Positions 15,593 through 25,242 of a stretch of 64,000 nucleotides of DNA are shown here, piece after piece. Source of the DNA: Pseudarthrobacter raffinosi (GTDB lineage Bacteria; Actinomycetota; Actinomycetes; Actinomycetales; Micrococcaceae); NCBI RefSeq assembly GCF_023913735.1, contig NZ_JAMXBH010000006.1, forward strand, positions 161,630 through 225,629. The letters run 5' to 3'. The notes beneath the pieces were generated by a model. It made no database searches. It was not told where the DNA came from and saw only the letters and a list, made by a program, of their open reading frames with translations. The stretch's first letter is position 1; each line of letters opens with the position of its first letter. The position numbers and the translations under genes were made by a program.

Positions 15593-16825
15593 GTGCCCGT
15601 CTACCTCGATCATGCAGCCACCACGCCACTTTCCGCCGAGGCGCTGGCAGCCCTGACCCGGGAACTTGCCCGCACCGGCAATCCTTCGTCCCTGCACGGC
15701 TCGGGCCGGCGTGCCCGCCGCTCCGTGGAGGACGCCAGGGAAGCAATCGCGAAAGCGGCCGGCGCCCATCCCTCCGAGGTCATCTTTACGTCCGGGGGCA
15801 CTGAGTCCGACAACCTTGCCGTCAAGGGCCTGTACTGGGCCCGTTCCGGCGAAGACCCGGCACGGCGGCGCATCCTCTGCTCCGCCGTCGAGCATCATGC
15901 CGTGCTGGACACCGTGGAATGGCTGGAGCGGCACGAGGGTGCCATTGTCACGTGGCTTCCCGTGGACAGCGGGGGCGTGGTGGATTTGGACGTCCTCGCC
16001 GCCGAGCTGGCCCAGGACCCCGGGACCATTGCGCTCGTGACGGTCATGTGGGCCAACAATGAAGTGGGCACTATCCAGCCGGTGCACAGGATTGTGCAGT
16101 TGGCGCACGCCGCCGGGGTGCCGGTCCATTCGGATGCCGTGCAGGCCTTCGGCTCGCTGCCGGTTGATTTCAAGGCCTCCGGGCTGGACGCGATGTCCGT
16201 TTCCGGGCACAAGATCGGCGGACCGGTGGGAGTCGGCGCCCTCCTGCTGGGGCGGGCCGTCAAGCTGACCCCGGTGCAGCACGGCGGCGGCCAGGAACGC
16301 GACGTGCGCTCCGGGACGCTGGACACGGCGTCCATCGCCGCCTTCGCTGCTGCCGCCGAGGCCGCCACCGCACGGCTTGCCGCCGAGTCCGCGAGGATCG
16401 CGGCCCTGCGGGACAGGCTCATCGACGGCGTCCTGCAGCGGGTGCCCGAAGCTGCACTCCGCGGCGCCCCGGGGGAGGGTCGGCTGCCCGGCAACGCGCA
16501 TTTCACGTTCCCTGGCTGCGAAGGTGATTCGCTGCTGTTCCTGCTGGACCTGGTGGGGGTGGAATCCTCCACGGGATCCGCCTGCACGGCCGGTGTCCCG
16601 CGCCCGTCCCACGTGTTGCTGGCCATGGGGCTGGACGAGGAGACAGCCCGTGGCGCCCAGCGCTTCACGCTGGGACATGCCTCAACCGACGCGGACGTGG
16701 ATGCCTTGCTGGCAGCCCTCCCCGGCGCGTACCAACGCGCCCGCCAGGCAGGGATGGCCGGGCATGAATCCTCGATCCAGACTGCGGGAACGGTAGCGCG
16801 TCAGGCGTCCTCCGGCAGGAGCTGA
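15593..16825 (+). CDS. Cysteine desulfurase (NifS/IscS-like)
   Basis: A 410-residue PLP-dependent class V aminotransferase that moves sulfur from cysteine to a persulfide on its own active-site Cys. The N-terminus [16 protein letters not shown] is diagnostic. [17 protein letters not shown] and the PLP-lysine motif [17 protein letters not shown] are present, as is the active-site loop [24 protein letters not shown] (class I, IscS-like). mnmA lies 1.5 kb downstream, matching the conserved actinobacterial iscS-like/mnmA neighbourhood, so tRNA 2-thiolation is the likely main job. The start is GTG 15593, probably leaderless. The last 25 bp overlap the convergent reductase gene. Confidence 0.93.
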   Translation: MPVYLDHAATTPLSAEALAALTRELARTGNPSSLHGSGRRARRSVEDAREAIAKAAGAHPSEVIFTSGGTESDNLAVKGLYWARSGEDPARRRILCSAVEHHAVLDTVEWLERHEGAIVTWLPVDSGGVVDLDVLAAELAQDPGTIALVTVMWANNEVGTIQPVHRIVQLAHAAGVPVHSDAVQAFGSLPVDFKASGLDAMSVSGHKIGGPVGVGALLLGRAVKLTPVQHGGGQERDVRSGTLDTASIAAFAAAAEAATARLAAESARIAALRDRLIDGVLQRVPEAALRGAPGEGRLPGNAHFTFPGCEGDSLLFLLDLVGVESSTGSACTAGVPRPSHVLLAMGLDEETARGAQRFTLGHASTDADVDALLAALPGAYQRARQAGMAGHESSIQTAGTVARQASSGRS

Positions 16826-18072
16826 TCGAGCCCAACGGACCTGTCGGCCAGGCGCTCCGCTGTGACTCGGGTCCTGGCCGAGATGAGGGCCTTGATGGTC
16901 TTCTGCGTGCCGGGCTGTGGCTTCCGCGGCCAGTTGACGCTCATCCCGGCCATCACCCTGGAATCCTGCTGCCAGAACGCGACGAACTCCTTGCCCTCCA
17001 GTGACCCCCGGATCACCGGCTCAGCGCCCGCCGCCAGGGCCGGGAAGCCCGAGTACTCCATGCTGACGTCGTACTGATCGGTGTAGAAGTAGGGGATGGT
17101 GCTCAGGACTGCATCCTGGCCGAGCATGGCCCTGGCGGCCACCTTTCCGCCGTTCAGGGCATTGGACCAGTGCTCGCTGCGGTGGTGCTGGCCGGTGAAG
17201 GGGTGCAAGGCGTTGGCGACGTCGCCGGCGGCAAAAATACCGGGCGCGCTGGTCTGCAGGGACGCGTCCGTGAGGATCCCGTTGTCCAGGGTGAGGCCGG
17301 CCGCCTGCGCGAGTCCGGTCTCGGGAACCACGCCGACGGCGATGACCACGATGTCCGCAGGGAGCGCCTCTCCGGAATCGGTGACCACCCCGGTGACAGC
17401 GCCGCCGTGGCCGGTGATTTCCCGCGCTGAGGCAGGAAGCCGGAAGCTCACGCCGTTGGCTTCGTGGAGTCTGCGGAAGAACCGTCCGAGGTCAGGGCCG
17501 ATGGCCCCGGCCAGGGGGATCTCGTCCAGTCCGAGGAGCGTGACGTTGTTGCCGTACGTGGCGGCAGCCGCAGCCAGTTCCATACCGATCCAGCCGGAGC
17601 CGATCATCACCACGTTCCTGCCGCCCGCCGCCAGGCTGCTGCGCAACCGCCGGCTGTCGTCCAAGGTGCGGAAGGTGGATACCCCGGCCAGATCGCTGCC
17701 GGGCACGCGGAGGGTGCGGGGCGTCGCGCCGGTGGCGAGCAGCAGGGAGCCGAATGACAGTGTGCTGCCGTCGTCGAGTTCCACCGTCCTGGCGTCCGGC
17801 CGGATGTCCGTGACGCGCGCGCCCAGGCGGAGGCCGACGTCGTTCTCCGCGTACCAGCCTGGCGGCACCACCGGGACGGCGTCCTCGTCAGCCTTTCCCA
17901 GCAGATACTCCTTGGACAGCGGCGGCCGCAAGTAGGGGTGATGGCGCTCGGCGCCGATGATGGTCACCCGGCCTTCGAACCCTTCCGCCCGCAGGGTCTT
18001 GGCAGCGGTGGCACCGGCCAGGCCGCCGCCGGCAATCACAATTTCCCCCGCGGCCGCAATGTCCTCAGCCAT
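16801..18072 (-). CDS. NAD(P)/FAD-dependent oxidoreductase (ferredoxin/rubredoxin reductase-like)
   Basis: A 423-residue two-dinucleotide-fold flavoprotein of the BphA4/rubredoxin-reductase type. The FAD fold starts [36 protein letters not shown] follows, then the NAD(P) fold [22 protein letters not shown] and the FAD-ribityl motif [12 protein letters not shown]. The C-terminal reductase domain has [15 protein letters not shown]. It would pass electrons from NAD(P)H to a small Fe-S or redox protein, but no ferredoxin gene is adjacent. ATG 18072 gives the family N-terminus; the frame extends to 18153 without family-like sequence. Its promoter carries the second copy of the CTAAA palindrome, suggesting control by the SufR-like regulator (inference). 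Confidence 0.85.
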   Translation of the reverse strand: MAEDIAAAGEIVIAGGGLAGATAAKTLRAEGFEGRVTIIGAERHHPYLRPPLSKEYLLGKADEDAVPVVPPGWYAENDVGLRLGARVTDIRPDARTVELDDGSTLSFGSLLLATGATPRTLRVPGSDLAGVSTFRTLDDSRRLRSSLAAGGRNVVMIGSGWIGMELAAAAATYGNNVTLLGLDEIPLAGAIGPDLGRFFRRLHEANGVSFRLPASAREITGHGGAVTGVVTDSGEALPADIVVIAVGVVPETGLAQAAGLTLDNGILTDASLQTSAPGIFAAGDVANALHPFTGQHHRSEHWSNALNGGKVAARAMLGQDAVLSTIPYFYTDQYDVSMEYSGFPALAAGAEPVIRGSLEGKEFVAFWQQDSRVMAGMSVNWPRKPQPGTQKTIKALISARTRVTAERLADRSVGLDQLLPEDA

Positions 18073-18105
18073 GTCCGTCCGATTCCCGCTGGTGCGTGCT
18101 CGAAG

Positions 18106-18132
18106 TCTAAAACTGTTAATTCTGACTTTAGA
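18106..18132. promoter_or_regulatory. Palindromic putative operator (copy 2)
   Basis: TCTAAAA (18106-18112) and TTTAGA (18127-18132) flank a 13-15 bp centre. The core CTAAAA-N13-CTTTAG is 25 bp, the same length as the copy at 14794-14822. It covers the minus-strand -10 of the FAD reductase gene. Confidence 0.6.
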
Positions 18133-18153
18133 AGTGAAGGCCCGCTGGGTCAA
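18125..18153 (-). promoter_or_regulatory. Putative sigma-A promoter of the FAD reductase gene
   Basis: On the minus strand, -35 TTGACC (18153-18148), a 17-bp spacer and -10 TAAAGT (18130-18125). The -10 sits in the palindrome arm exactly as at the DoxX promoter. Confidence 0.6.
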
Positions 18154-18160
18154 GGGTCTT

Positions 18161-18189
18161 TTGGGGAGGATTCGGCGTGGCGATAGACT
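18161..18189 (+). promoter_or_regulatory. Putative mnmA promoter
   Basis: TTGGGG (18161-18166), a 17-bp spacer and TAGACT (18184-18189) on the plus strand. This leaves a leader of about 85 nt before the mnmA ATG. Confidence 0.4.
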
Positions 18190-18279
18190 GGTGCGGCAGG
18201 CATTGTGCTATTCCTGCGGCAGCCGGTTGAACGGCAGCCGCCCTCTGCCGGCATCCCCCGAACCCTAAAGAAAGCCAGC

Positions 18280-19404
18280 ATGCGAGTTCTAGCAGCCATG
18301 AGCGGTGGAGTCGACTCCGCCGTTGCCGCAGCACGTGCCGTTGAAGCCGGGCACGACGTCGTCGGCGTTCACCTTGCGCTGTCCAGGATGCCCGGAACCC
18401 TGCGGACGGGCAGCCGCGGCTGCTGCACCATCGAGGACTCGCGCGATGCGTGGCGGGCCTGCGATGTGCTGGGCATTCCGTATTACGTCTGGGATTTCTC
18501 GGAGCGCTTCAAGGAAGACGTGGTCCAGGACTTCATTGATGAGTATGCTGCCGGGCGGACACCCAATCCCTGCATGCGCTGCAACGAGCGGATCAAGTTT
18601 GCCGCCCTGCTGGAGAAGGCCATCGCCCTGGGCTTTGACGCCGTCTGCACCGGGCATTACGCCAAGGTCATCAAGGACGCCGAAGGCAACCCCGAACTTC
18701 ACCGGGCGGCGGACTGGGTTAAGGATCAGAGCTACGTCCTGGGTGTCCTGACCCACGAGCAGCTCAAGCACTCCATGTTCCCGCTGGCTGACACGCCCTC
18801 CAAGGCTGAGGTGCGGGCCGAGGCCGAGCGCCGTGGACTGTCAGTGGCCAACAAGCCCGACAGCCACGACATCTGCTTCATTCCCGACGGCGACACCGCG
18901 GGCTGGCTCGCCGAAAAGATCGACATGACCACCGGTGACATTGTGGACGAGACCGGCTCGAAGGTGGGGGAGCACCCGGGAGCCAACGCGTTCACCGTGG
19001 GACAGCGCCGCGGCCTGAAGCTCGGCACACCCGCAGCGGACGGCAAGCCCAGGTTCGTCCTGGAGATCCGGCCCAAGGAAAACAAGGTAGTGGTGGGGCC
19101 CCAGGCGCTGCTGGCCATTGACGAGATCCGCGGCATCAAGGTCTCGTGGGCTGGTCTGCCCATCGCGGAAATCGAAACGGGCGCCGAGTTTGACTGCTAT
19201 GCCCAGGTCCGCGCCCACGGAGACCCCGTGCCGGCAACCGCGCGAATGCTGCCCGGCGAGGGTGCACCCCAGCTGCTGGTCACGTTGACCGATCCGCTGC
19301 GCGGTGTGGCACCTGGCCAGACAGTGGTCCTCTACCAGGGCAGCCGCGTCTTGGGCCAGGCCACCATCGACGCTGCCCGGTCGTTGCAGCGCGCGGAGCT
19401 CTGA
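18280..19404 (+). CDS. mnmA: tRNA-specific 2-thiouridylase
   Basis: A 374-residue MnmA. It uses ATP and persulfide sulfur to make 2-thiouridine at the wobble position of tRNA-Lys, -Glu and -Gln. The PP-loop [20 protein letters not shown] opens the protein. Catalytic cysteines lie in [14 protein letters not shown] and [11 protein letters not shown], and the [10 protein letters not shown] segment is typical. ATG 18280 is chosen over the longer frame because only from here does the family N-terminus begin. The neighbouring cysteine desulfurase probably supplies sulfur. Ends upstream of a short hairpin. Confidence 0.95.
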   Translation: MRVLAAMSGGVDSAVAAARAVEAGHDVVGVHLALSRMPGTLRTGSRGCCTIEDSRDAWRACDVLGIPYYVWDFSERFKEDVVQDFIDEYAAGRTPNPCMRCNERIKFAALLEKAIALGFDAVCTGHYAKVIKDAEGNPELHRAADWVKDQSYVLGVLTHEQLKHSMFPLADTPSKAEVRAEAERRGLSVANKPDSHDICFIPDGDTAGWLAEKIDMTTGDIVDETGSKVGEHPGANAFTVGQRRGLKLGTPAADGKPRFVLEIRPKENKVVVGPQALLAIDEIRGIKVSWAGLPIAEIETGAEFDCYAQVRAHGDPVPATARMLPGEGAPQLLVTLTDPLRGVAPGQTVVLYQGSRVLGQATIDAARSLQRAEL

Positions 19405-19412
19405 GGCGGAGC

Positions 19413-19440
19413 AATTTACCCCGGTCAGGTAAATTTTGTG
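19413..19440 (+). terminator. Hairpin terminator after mnmA
   Basis: AATTTACC (19413-19420) pairs perfectly with GGTAAATT (19428-19435) around a 7-nt loop, followed by TTGTG. It is unusually AT-rich for this genome. A palindromic operator for the ABC operon is the alternative. Confidence 0.5.
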
Positions 19441-19577
19441 TCTCAACTAACAAAAAAGCCGGTTGATGAGTCCGGCGTCTGGTTGAATCTAGGCATCAGG
19501 ACAGCGCGCTGCCCGCTCAAGCCAAGACACCCATTTGCGGGCGGCGAGCGCGTACTCATCGAACAGAAAGTTCACAG

Positions 19578-21218
19578 ATGACCAAGAGCACTCAAGCCTT
19601 GCGCAGCGCACTCGCGCTCGCAGGCGTTTCCGCCTTCGCATTGACGGCCTGCACGGGCCCCTCGGGTGGCGGGGGCGGTGGCAGCACAGCTTCGGAGAAT
19701 GCAAGCAGCGTCATCGCATATGGCACCACAGACAAAGTCACCGCACTGGACCCGGCGGGCTCGTACGACAACGGTTCGTTTATGGTGATGAACCAGATTT
19801 ACTCCTATTTGTTGAACTCCAAGCCCGGTGGCGCCGATCCCGTGCCGGACCTTGCCGAATCGTCGTCCTTCACCAAGCCTACGGAATTCACCGTCAAGCT
19901 GAAGAGCGACCTCAAGTGGGCCAACGGGCACGTTTTGGATTCCAAAGACGTCAAGTTCTCCTTTGATCGCCAGGTGGCCATCAACGATCCCAATGGACCG
20001 GCATCATTGTTGTCCAACATCGATTCCATTGCCACGCCTGATGCCAGCACCGTTGTATTCACGCTGAAGAATGCCAACGACCAGACGTTCCCGCAGATTC
20101 TGACCAGCCCGGCCGCGCCGATCGTCGACGATGAAGTCTTCCCGGCAGACAAGCTCCTCAGCGACGAGGAAATTGTCAAGGCCAATGCCTTCCACGGCCA
20201 GTACATCATCGACTCCTACAACAAGAACACGCTGGTCAGCCTCAAGGCCTGGCCGGACTACAAGGGCGTGCTTGGAAAGCCCGCCAACGCAGGGGCCACC
20301 ATCAAGTACTACACCGACCAGACCAACATGAAGTTGGAGGTCAAGGGCGGGCAGATCGATGTTGCCAACCGCAGCCTGAGCGCCACGGACATCGATGACC
20401 TCAAGAAGGACTCCAACGTCACGGTCCATGTCGGACCCGGCGGCGAGATGCGGTACATCGTCTTCAACTTCGACACCATGCCCTTCGGTGCCAAGACCCC
20501 GGAAACGGACCCCAAGAAAGCGCTGGCCGTCCGCCAGGCCGTTGCTGACCTCATTGACCGCCAAGCCATCTCGGACCAGGTCTACAAGGGCACGTACCTG
20601 CCCATGTGGTCCAACGTCCCGTCCGGTTTCGTGGGCGCCAACGAATCCTTCAAGCAGGCCTATGGGGACGGCTCCGGCAAGCCCAGCCTGGACAAGGCCA
20701 AGAAGGTCATGTCCGACGCCGGCATCACCGGCCCGGTAACGATCAAACTGCAGTACAACCCTGACCACTATGGCAAGTCATCCGGTGACGAATACGCCAT
20801 GGTCAAGGACCAGTTGGAGAAGAGCGGTCTGTTCACCGTGGACCTTCAGTCCACCGAGTGGGTCACGTACAACTCTGCGTCGAAGAAAGACAGCTACCCC
20901 GTCTTCCAGCTGGGCTGGTTCCCGGACTTCAGCGACGCGGACAATTACCTGACACCCTTCTTTGTGGGCGGTGGCTTCATGAACAACCACTACTCCAACA
21001 GCGAGGTCGAAACGCTGATCGCAAAGCAGCTTGTGACGGCTGATAAGGCAGAGCGTGAGAAGACCATACAGGAGGTCCAGAACCTGCTTGCCAAGGACAT
21101 CTCCACGTTGCCGTTGTTGCAAGGGGCACAGGTGGCTGTTTCGGGGACCAAGGTGAAGGGCGTGGATTCGACGCTGGATGCGTCGTTCAAGTTCCGGCTC
21201 GGCACCATTTCCAAGTAA
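19578..21218 (+). CDS. Peptide/nickel-type ABC transporter substrate-binding lipoprotein
   Basis: A 546-residue family 5 (DppA/OppA-type) solute-binding protein. The lipoprotein signal peptide ends at LTAC (Cys25) followed by a Gly/Ser linker. The mature protein shows DLAESSSFTKPTEFTVKLKSDLKWANGHVLDSKDVKFSFDR, the SBP_bac_5 signature, and later VRQAVADLIDRQAI and SEVETLIAKQL. It should capture oligopeptides or similar ligands outside the membrane and deliver them to the two permeases encoded next. It is the first gene of a four-gene operon and shares transcription direction with mnmA, 173 bp downstream of it. Confidence 0.92.
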   Translation: MTKSTQALRSALALAGVSAFALTACTGPSGGGGGGSTASENASSVIAYGTTDKVTALDPAGSYDNGSFMVMNQIYSYLLNSKPGGADPVPDLAESSSFTKPTEFTVKLKSDLKWANGHVLDSKDVKFSFDRQVAINDPNGPASLLSNIDSIATPDASTVVFTLKNANDQTFPQILTSPAAPIVDDEVFPADKLLSDEEIVKANAFHGQYIIDSYNKNTLVSLKAWPDYKGVLGKPANAGATIKYYTDQTNMKLEVKGGQIDVANRSLSATDIDDLKKDSNVTVHVGPGGEMRYIVFNFDTMPFGAKTPETDPKKALAVRQAVADLIDRQAISDQVYKGTYLPMWSNVPSGFVGANESFKQAYGDGSGKPSLDKAKKVMSDAGITGPVTIKLQYNPDHYGKSSGDEYAMVKDQLEKSGLFTVDLQSTEWVTYNSASKKDSYPVFQLGWFPDFSDADNYLTPFFVGGGFMNNHYSNSEVETLIAKQLVTADKAEREKTIQEVQNLLAKDISTLPLLQGAQVAVSGTKVKGVDSTLDASFKFRLGTISK

Positions 21219-21313
21219 CACCTGTTACACCTGCGTAGGAGGTGGGGCCGGCCGGCCCTGCCTCCTACGTGTTGGCTCCACACTTTTCGCTTTCCAGACC
21301 AAGCAGGTTCAGC

Positions 21314-22396
21314 ATGGCCACATTGATTGATGCGCCGCCGCCAACTGTAGCGGCCCCCACATCCAAATCCGCGGGAGGTGGCCTCGGGAGGTATATCCTG
21401 ATTCGCTTCCTGCTCATTTTCCCCACGATCTTCATCCTCGTCACCCTCGTTTTCTTTCTGATGCGGATCACCGGCGATCCCATTACCGCAGCCCAGGGCG
21501 GACGCCTCCCGCAGGAACAAATCGACGCCTTGGTTCACCAGGCCGGCTATGACCGGAACCTGTTCATCCAATACATCGAGTACCTTGGCCACATCGCCAC
21601 CGGAAACTTCGGCCGGACTATTTCAGATGGCCGGCCCGTCATCGAGATGCTCGCGAAATTTGGTGCAGCCACCCTGGAACTGAGCATCAACGCCGTGATG
21701 GTGGCGTTGCTCGTGGGAATACCGCTGGGTATGTTCGCCGCCCACAAACGCGACAAGGTTCCGGACGCTGTCCTGCGCATGTTCGCCATCCTTTGCTATG
21801 CCACCCCTGTCTTCTTTGCCGGCCTGCTGCTGAAGCTGACATTTTCTGTAGGACTGGGTTGGTTCCCCGTAGCTGGCCGTGCATCCACCACAACGGAATT
21901 GGCGATGGGCCGGCTGGCAGCGCCCACTGGCGTCTACTGGCTGGACGCCCTTCGCAGCGGCAATCTGGCAGCCTTTGGCGACATCGTCCACCACGCAGTC
22001 CTGCCGGCCGTCGCGCTGGGCCTATTGACCGCGGGCGTCTTCCTCCGTCTGGTCCGCACCAACGTGATCGGCACGCTGGGCAGGGACTATGTTGAGGCAG
22101 GCCGGTCCCGAGGTGTCAGTGAATACCGCCTGGTGACCAAGCATGCCTACAAGCCTGCGCTGATCCCCATCATCACGGTGATGGGTTTGCAGATTGCCCT
22201 GCTGCTCGGCGGTGCGGTGCTGACCGAAACCACCTTCGAGTGGAAGGGCCTTGGCTATCAGCTGGCGCAGTACCTTACCGCGCGTGACTTTGTGGCTGTC
22301 CAGGGCATCGTGATGCTGCTGGCCGTCATTGTGGCGATCACCAATTTCGTGGTGGATATTGCCGCTGCCCTGATTGATCCGCGAGTGAGGTACTGA
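21314..22396 (+). CDS. ABC transporter permease, DppB/OppB type
   Basis: A 360-residue inner-membrane permease. The DppB-type N-terminus YILIRFLLIFPTIFILVTLVFFLMRITGDP is followed by about five more helices. The EAA loop EAGRSRGVSEYRLVTKHAYKPALIP contacts the ATPase. ATG 21314 follows GCAGG; the frame extends upstream without family-like sequence. Its stop overlaps the next ATG (TGATG). Confidence 0.92.
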   Translation: MATLIDAPPPTVAAPTSKSAGGGLGRYILIRFLLIFPTIFILVTLVFFLMRITGDPITAAQGGRLPQEQIDALVHQAGYDRNLFIQYIEYLGHIATGNFGRTISDGRPVIEMLAKFGAATLELSINAVMVALLVGIPLGMFAAHKRDKVPDAVLRMFAILCYATPVFFAGLLLKLTFSVGLGWFPVAGRASTTTELAMGRLAAPTGVYWLDALRSGNLAAFGDIVHHAVLPAVALGLLTAGVFLRLVRTNVIGTLGRDYVEAGRSRGVSEYRLVTKHAYKPALIPIITVMGLQIALLLGGAVLTETTFEWKGLGYQLAQYLTARDFVAVQGIVMLLAVIVAITNFVVDIAAALIDPRVRY

Positions 22397-23409
22397 TGGG
22401 CACCACAGTTTTGGAACCGAAAAAGAAGTCCTTGCTGAACCGGCTTCCGGTCTCGTCCCACATCCGCCAGAGCGTTGGCCTGCAACGGACCATGCTGCTC
22501 ATCGGCGTCGTCCTTTGCGCTGTTTTTGTGGTGGCCGCGATATTTGCGCCGGTGCTGGCGCCCTACGGGTATTCTCAGATTTCCGATGACGCCGGTTCTT
22601 TCCCGGCGCAGGCCGAACCCGGTGGCAAGCATCTGATGGGAACAACCGTGGGCGGATACGATGTGCTGTCCCGGATGATCTGGGGATCGCAGACAGCCAT
22701 GGCGGTGATTGTTGCTGCCGTGTTGATGTCCATCTTCCTGGGAGTGTTCCTCGGACTGGTGAGTGGCTACTTCGGCGGCTGGCTGGACCGAGTGCTGGTG
22801 GTGATTGCTGACGCGATTTACGCCTTCCCGACACTCCTCGTGGCTATCGTGATGTCGATTGCCATCAATAAGGGACAGTCTGGCTTCTGGGGCGGAATCC
22901 TCGCCTGCGGGTTTGCCATCACGGCAGTGTTTGTACCGCAGTACTTCCGGGTGATCCGTGCTGAAACCATCCGGCTCAAGGCTGAACCGTTTGTGGAATC
23001 CGCCCAGGTTGTTGGCGCCTCAAGCGCCAGGATTATTAGCAGGCACATCTTTTCCAACGCGACCCGGACCCTGCCGCTGATCTTTACGCTCAACGCCTCC
23101 GAAGCCATCCTCACTCTGGCAGGCCTGGGCTTCCTCGGTTTCGGTATCGAGCCAAGCTCCGCCGCTGAATGGGGCTTTGACCTGAACAAGGCGATGTCCG
23201 ACGCCTCCTCAGGCATTTGGTGGACCGGCGTGTTCCCCGGCCTCGCCATCGTGCTGACGGTGGTTGGCCTGACCCTCGTGGGTGAAAGCATCAACGACCT
23301 GAACGATCCGCGCTTGCGCGGACGCAAGGCTGCCGGCGCCAAGGGCGCCCCGGGACCATCAACCGCGGCCGCGCAGTCTGCCATCGCAGCGAATGTGAGA
23401 GGACTGTGA
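22396..23409 (+). CDS. ABC transporter permease, DppC/OppC type
   Basis: A 337-residue permease with the DppC features: a cytoplasmic N-terminus, a first helix (LLIGVVLCAVFVVAAIFAPVLAPYGY), HLMGTTVGGYDVLSRMIWGSQTAM and the EAA loop ESAQVVGASSARIISRHIFSNATRTLP. The start overlaps the preceding stop by one base, and its stop overlaps the GTG of the ATPase gene (GTGA), so the three are translationally coupled. Confidence 0.93.
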   Translation: MGTTVLEPKKKSLLNRLPVSSHIRQSVGLQRTMLLIGVVLCAVFVVAAIFAPVLAPYGYSQISDDAGSFPAQAEPGGKHLMGTTVGGYDVLSRMIWGSQTAMAVIVAAVLMSIFLGVFLGLVSGYFGGWLDRVLVVIADAIYAFPTLLVAIVMSIAINKGQSGFWGGILACGFAITAVFVPQYFRVIRAETIRLKAEPFVESAQVVGASSARIISRHIFSNATRTLPLIFTLNASEAILTLAGLGFLGFGIEPSSAAEWGFDLNKAMSDASSGIWWTGVFPGLAIVLTVVGLTLVGESINDLNDPRLRGRKAAGAKGAPGPSTAAAQSAIAANVRGL

Positions 23410-25121
23410 CCATCAATATTGATTCGGCATCTGACCGGTCCAGGCCGGCAGACCAGCCCGTACTGGAGATCGACCACCTCAAAGTCACGTTCGCCACCGA
23501 TGGCGGAGACGTCTACGCCGTGAAGGATGTGAGCCTGGACGTCCGCTCCGGCGAGGTCCTGGCCATCGTGGGCGAATCCGGCTCGGGCAAGACCGTGACC
23601 GCGAAAACCATCCTCGGGCTGCTGCCGGAGACAGCCACCAGCGGCGGGGCTGTCCTGATCAACGGGAACAACGTGATCAGCGTCAGCGCCGCGAAGCTGA
23701 GGCAGATCCGTGGCCGCGATGTGGCCATGGTGTTCCAGGAGCCCTCCACGGCACTGAACCCGGTGTTCACCGTGGGCTGGCAGATCGCCGAGGGCATCCG
23801 TGCCCACGCCGGCGGGGCCGGCGGGAAGCGGGTCTCGGCCAAGGACGCGAAGGTCCGTGCCATTGAGGCGCTGCGCAAAGTGGGGATCCCGGATCCGGAG
23901 CATCGGGTTAACTACTATCCGCACCAGTTCTCCGGCGGCCAGAAGCAGCGCGTGGTGATCGCCGCCGCGCTGGCCCTGAACCCGGGACTGATTGTCGCCG
24001 ATGAACCCACCACAGCCCTGGATGTCACCGTCCAGGCCGAAATCCTGGAGCTGCTCCGGGACCTCCGGGACAAGTACGGCACCTCGATCGTGCTGATCAC
24101 CCACAACATGGGCGTGGTGGCCGATCTCGCGGACCGCGTAGTGGTGATGTACCAGGGTGATGTGGTGGAGGAGGCGCCGGTGCGCGTGCTTTTTGCTGAA
24201 CCCAAGCAGGATTACACCAAGAAGCTGCTGGCCGCCGTGCCCCACCTGGGCCGGAACTCGGCGTCGGAGGGCCTGCGGGAACGCGCCCACCAGGGTTCAC
24301 CGGTGCTGGTGGAGGCAACCAACCTGACCATCGAGTACCCCGGCAGGCTGGGAACTCCGGCCTTCAAGGCCGTGGACGGGGTCAGCTTCACCGTGTCCCC
24401 GGGCGAAGTCTTTGGGCTGGTGGGCGAATCCGGCTCAGGGAAAACCACCATCGGCCGGGCCATCGCGGGCCTGAACCGGACCACGGGCGGCAGCCTGAAG
24501 GTACTCGGCTACGAGATGCTGAACCTCAAGGAGCGGACGTTCAAGCCCCTCCGGAAGAATATTGGCTTTGTGTTCCAGGATCCGGCTGCGTCCTTCAACC
24601 CCCAGCTGACCATCGGCGACTGCGTAGCGGAGCCCATGATCATTCACACCAACCCGAGCCCGGCGCAGGCGCGCAAACGCGTTGCTGAGCTGCTTGAATC
24701 AGTGCAGTTGCCGGCGTCGTACGCCCAGCGGTACCCGCACGAGCTGTCCGGCGGCCAGCGCCAGCGGGCGTCGCTGGCGCGGGCACTGATCCTGAACCCG
24801 CGGTTGCTGATCGCTGACGAGCCGACGTCGGCCCTGGACGTTTCGGTGCAGGCAAAGGTCCTGGAACTCTTCAAGGAAATCCAGGCCGAGTTCGGGTTCG
24901 CGGCACTGTTCATCAGCCACGACCTCGCGGTGGTGGACATTCTGTCCCAGTGGGTGGGCGTCCTGTACAAGGGCAAGCTGGTGGAGCAGGGTATCGGCAG
25001 CCAGGTGATGGGCGCGCCGCAGCACGACTACACCAAACGGCTGATTGCCTCGCTGCCGGTCCCTGATCCGGACGAACAGGCACGACGCCGGGAAGCGCAC
25101 CGGGCGCTGCTGACCCAGTAG
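23406..25121 (+). CDS. ABC transporter ATP-binding protein with two fused ATPase domains (DppD-DppF type)
   Basis: A 571-residue fusion of two ATPases that are separate proteins in many importers. Domain 1 (about 20-265): Walker A GESGSGKTVTAKTILGL, signature FSGGQKQRVVIAAALAL, Walker B LIVADEPTTALDVT. Domain 2 (about 300-555): Walker A GESGSGKTTIGRAIAGL, signature LSGGQRQRASLARALIL, Walker B LLIADEPTSALDVS. Both sites look intact. GTG 23406 overlaps the upstream permease stop. It is the last gene of the operon, followed by a 12-bp-stem hairpin. Confidence 0.93.
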   Translation: MTINIDSASDRSRPADQPVLEIDHLKVTFATDGGDVYAVKDVSLDVRSGEVLAIVGESGSGKTVTAKTILGLLPETATSGGAVLINGNNVISVSAAKLRQIRGRDVAMVFQEPSTALNPVFTVGWQIAEGIRAHAGGAGGKRVSAKDAKVRAIEALRKVGIPDPEHRVNYYPHQFSGGQKQRVVIAAALALNPGLIVADEPTTALDVTVQAEILELLRDLRDKYGTSIVLITHNMGVVADLADRVVVMYQGDVVEEAPVRVLFAEPKQDYTKKLLAAVPHLGRNSASEGLRERAHQGSPVLVEATNLTIEYPGRLGTPAFKAVDGVSFTVSPGEVFGLVGESGSGKTTIGRAIAGLNRTTGGSLKVLGYEMLNLKERTFKPLRKNIGFVFQDPAASFNPQLTIGDCVAEPMIIHTNPSPAQARKRVAELLESVQLPASYAQRYPHELSGGQRQRASLARALILNPRLLIADEPTSALDVSVQAKVLELFKEIQAEFGFAALFISHDLAVVDILSQWVGVLYKGKLVEQGIGSQVMGAPQHDYTKRLIASLPVPDPDEQARRREAHRALLTQ

Positions 25122-25159
25122 GCACCACCAGCGACCCCACAGTCGCGGCATCACCAGAC

Positions 25160-25189
25160 GGACATCCCGCCCCACCAGGCGGGGTGTCC
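25160..25189 (+). terminator. Hairpin terminator of the ABC importer operon
   Basis: GGACATCCCGCC pairs with GGCGGGGTGTCC (12 bp with one G-T pair) around the loop CCACCA. It lies 38 bp after the ATPase stop. Confidence 0.7.
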
Positions 25190-25230
25190 GTCCGCCGCTT
25201 AACACCGGAAGGATTTCTCCGGACGCCCCA

Positions 25231-25236
25231 TAGACT
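25231..25236 (+). promoter_or_regulatory. -10 element of a leaderless chorismate mutase promoter
   Basis: TAGACT, then TGGACC, then ATG 25243. The six-base gap and even its sequence (TGGACC) match those at trmL. Confidence 0.5.
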
Positions 25237-25242
25237 TGGACC

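Noticed and set aside
15332..16678. 448-residue minus-strand open frame
   Set aside because: It is fully antisense to the cysteine desulfurase and regulator genes and has no recognisable domain.
19458..19476. GCCGG-CCGGC hairpin with an A run before it, terminator-like on the minus strand
   Set aside because: No minus-strand gene lies upstream of it for several kb, and the stem is only 5 bp.
22818..24290. 490-residue minus-strand open frame
   Set aside because: It is antisense to the DppC-type permease and the ATPase; it is a GC-bias artefact.
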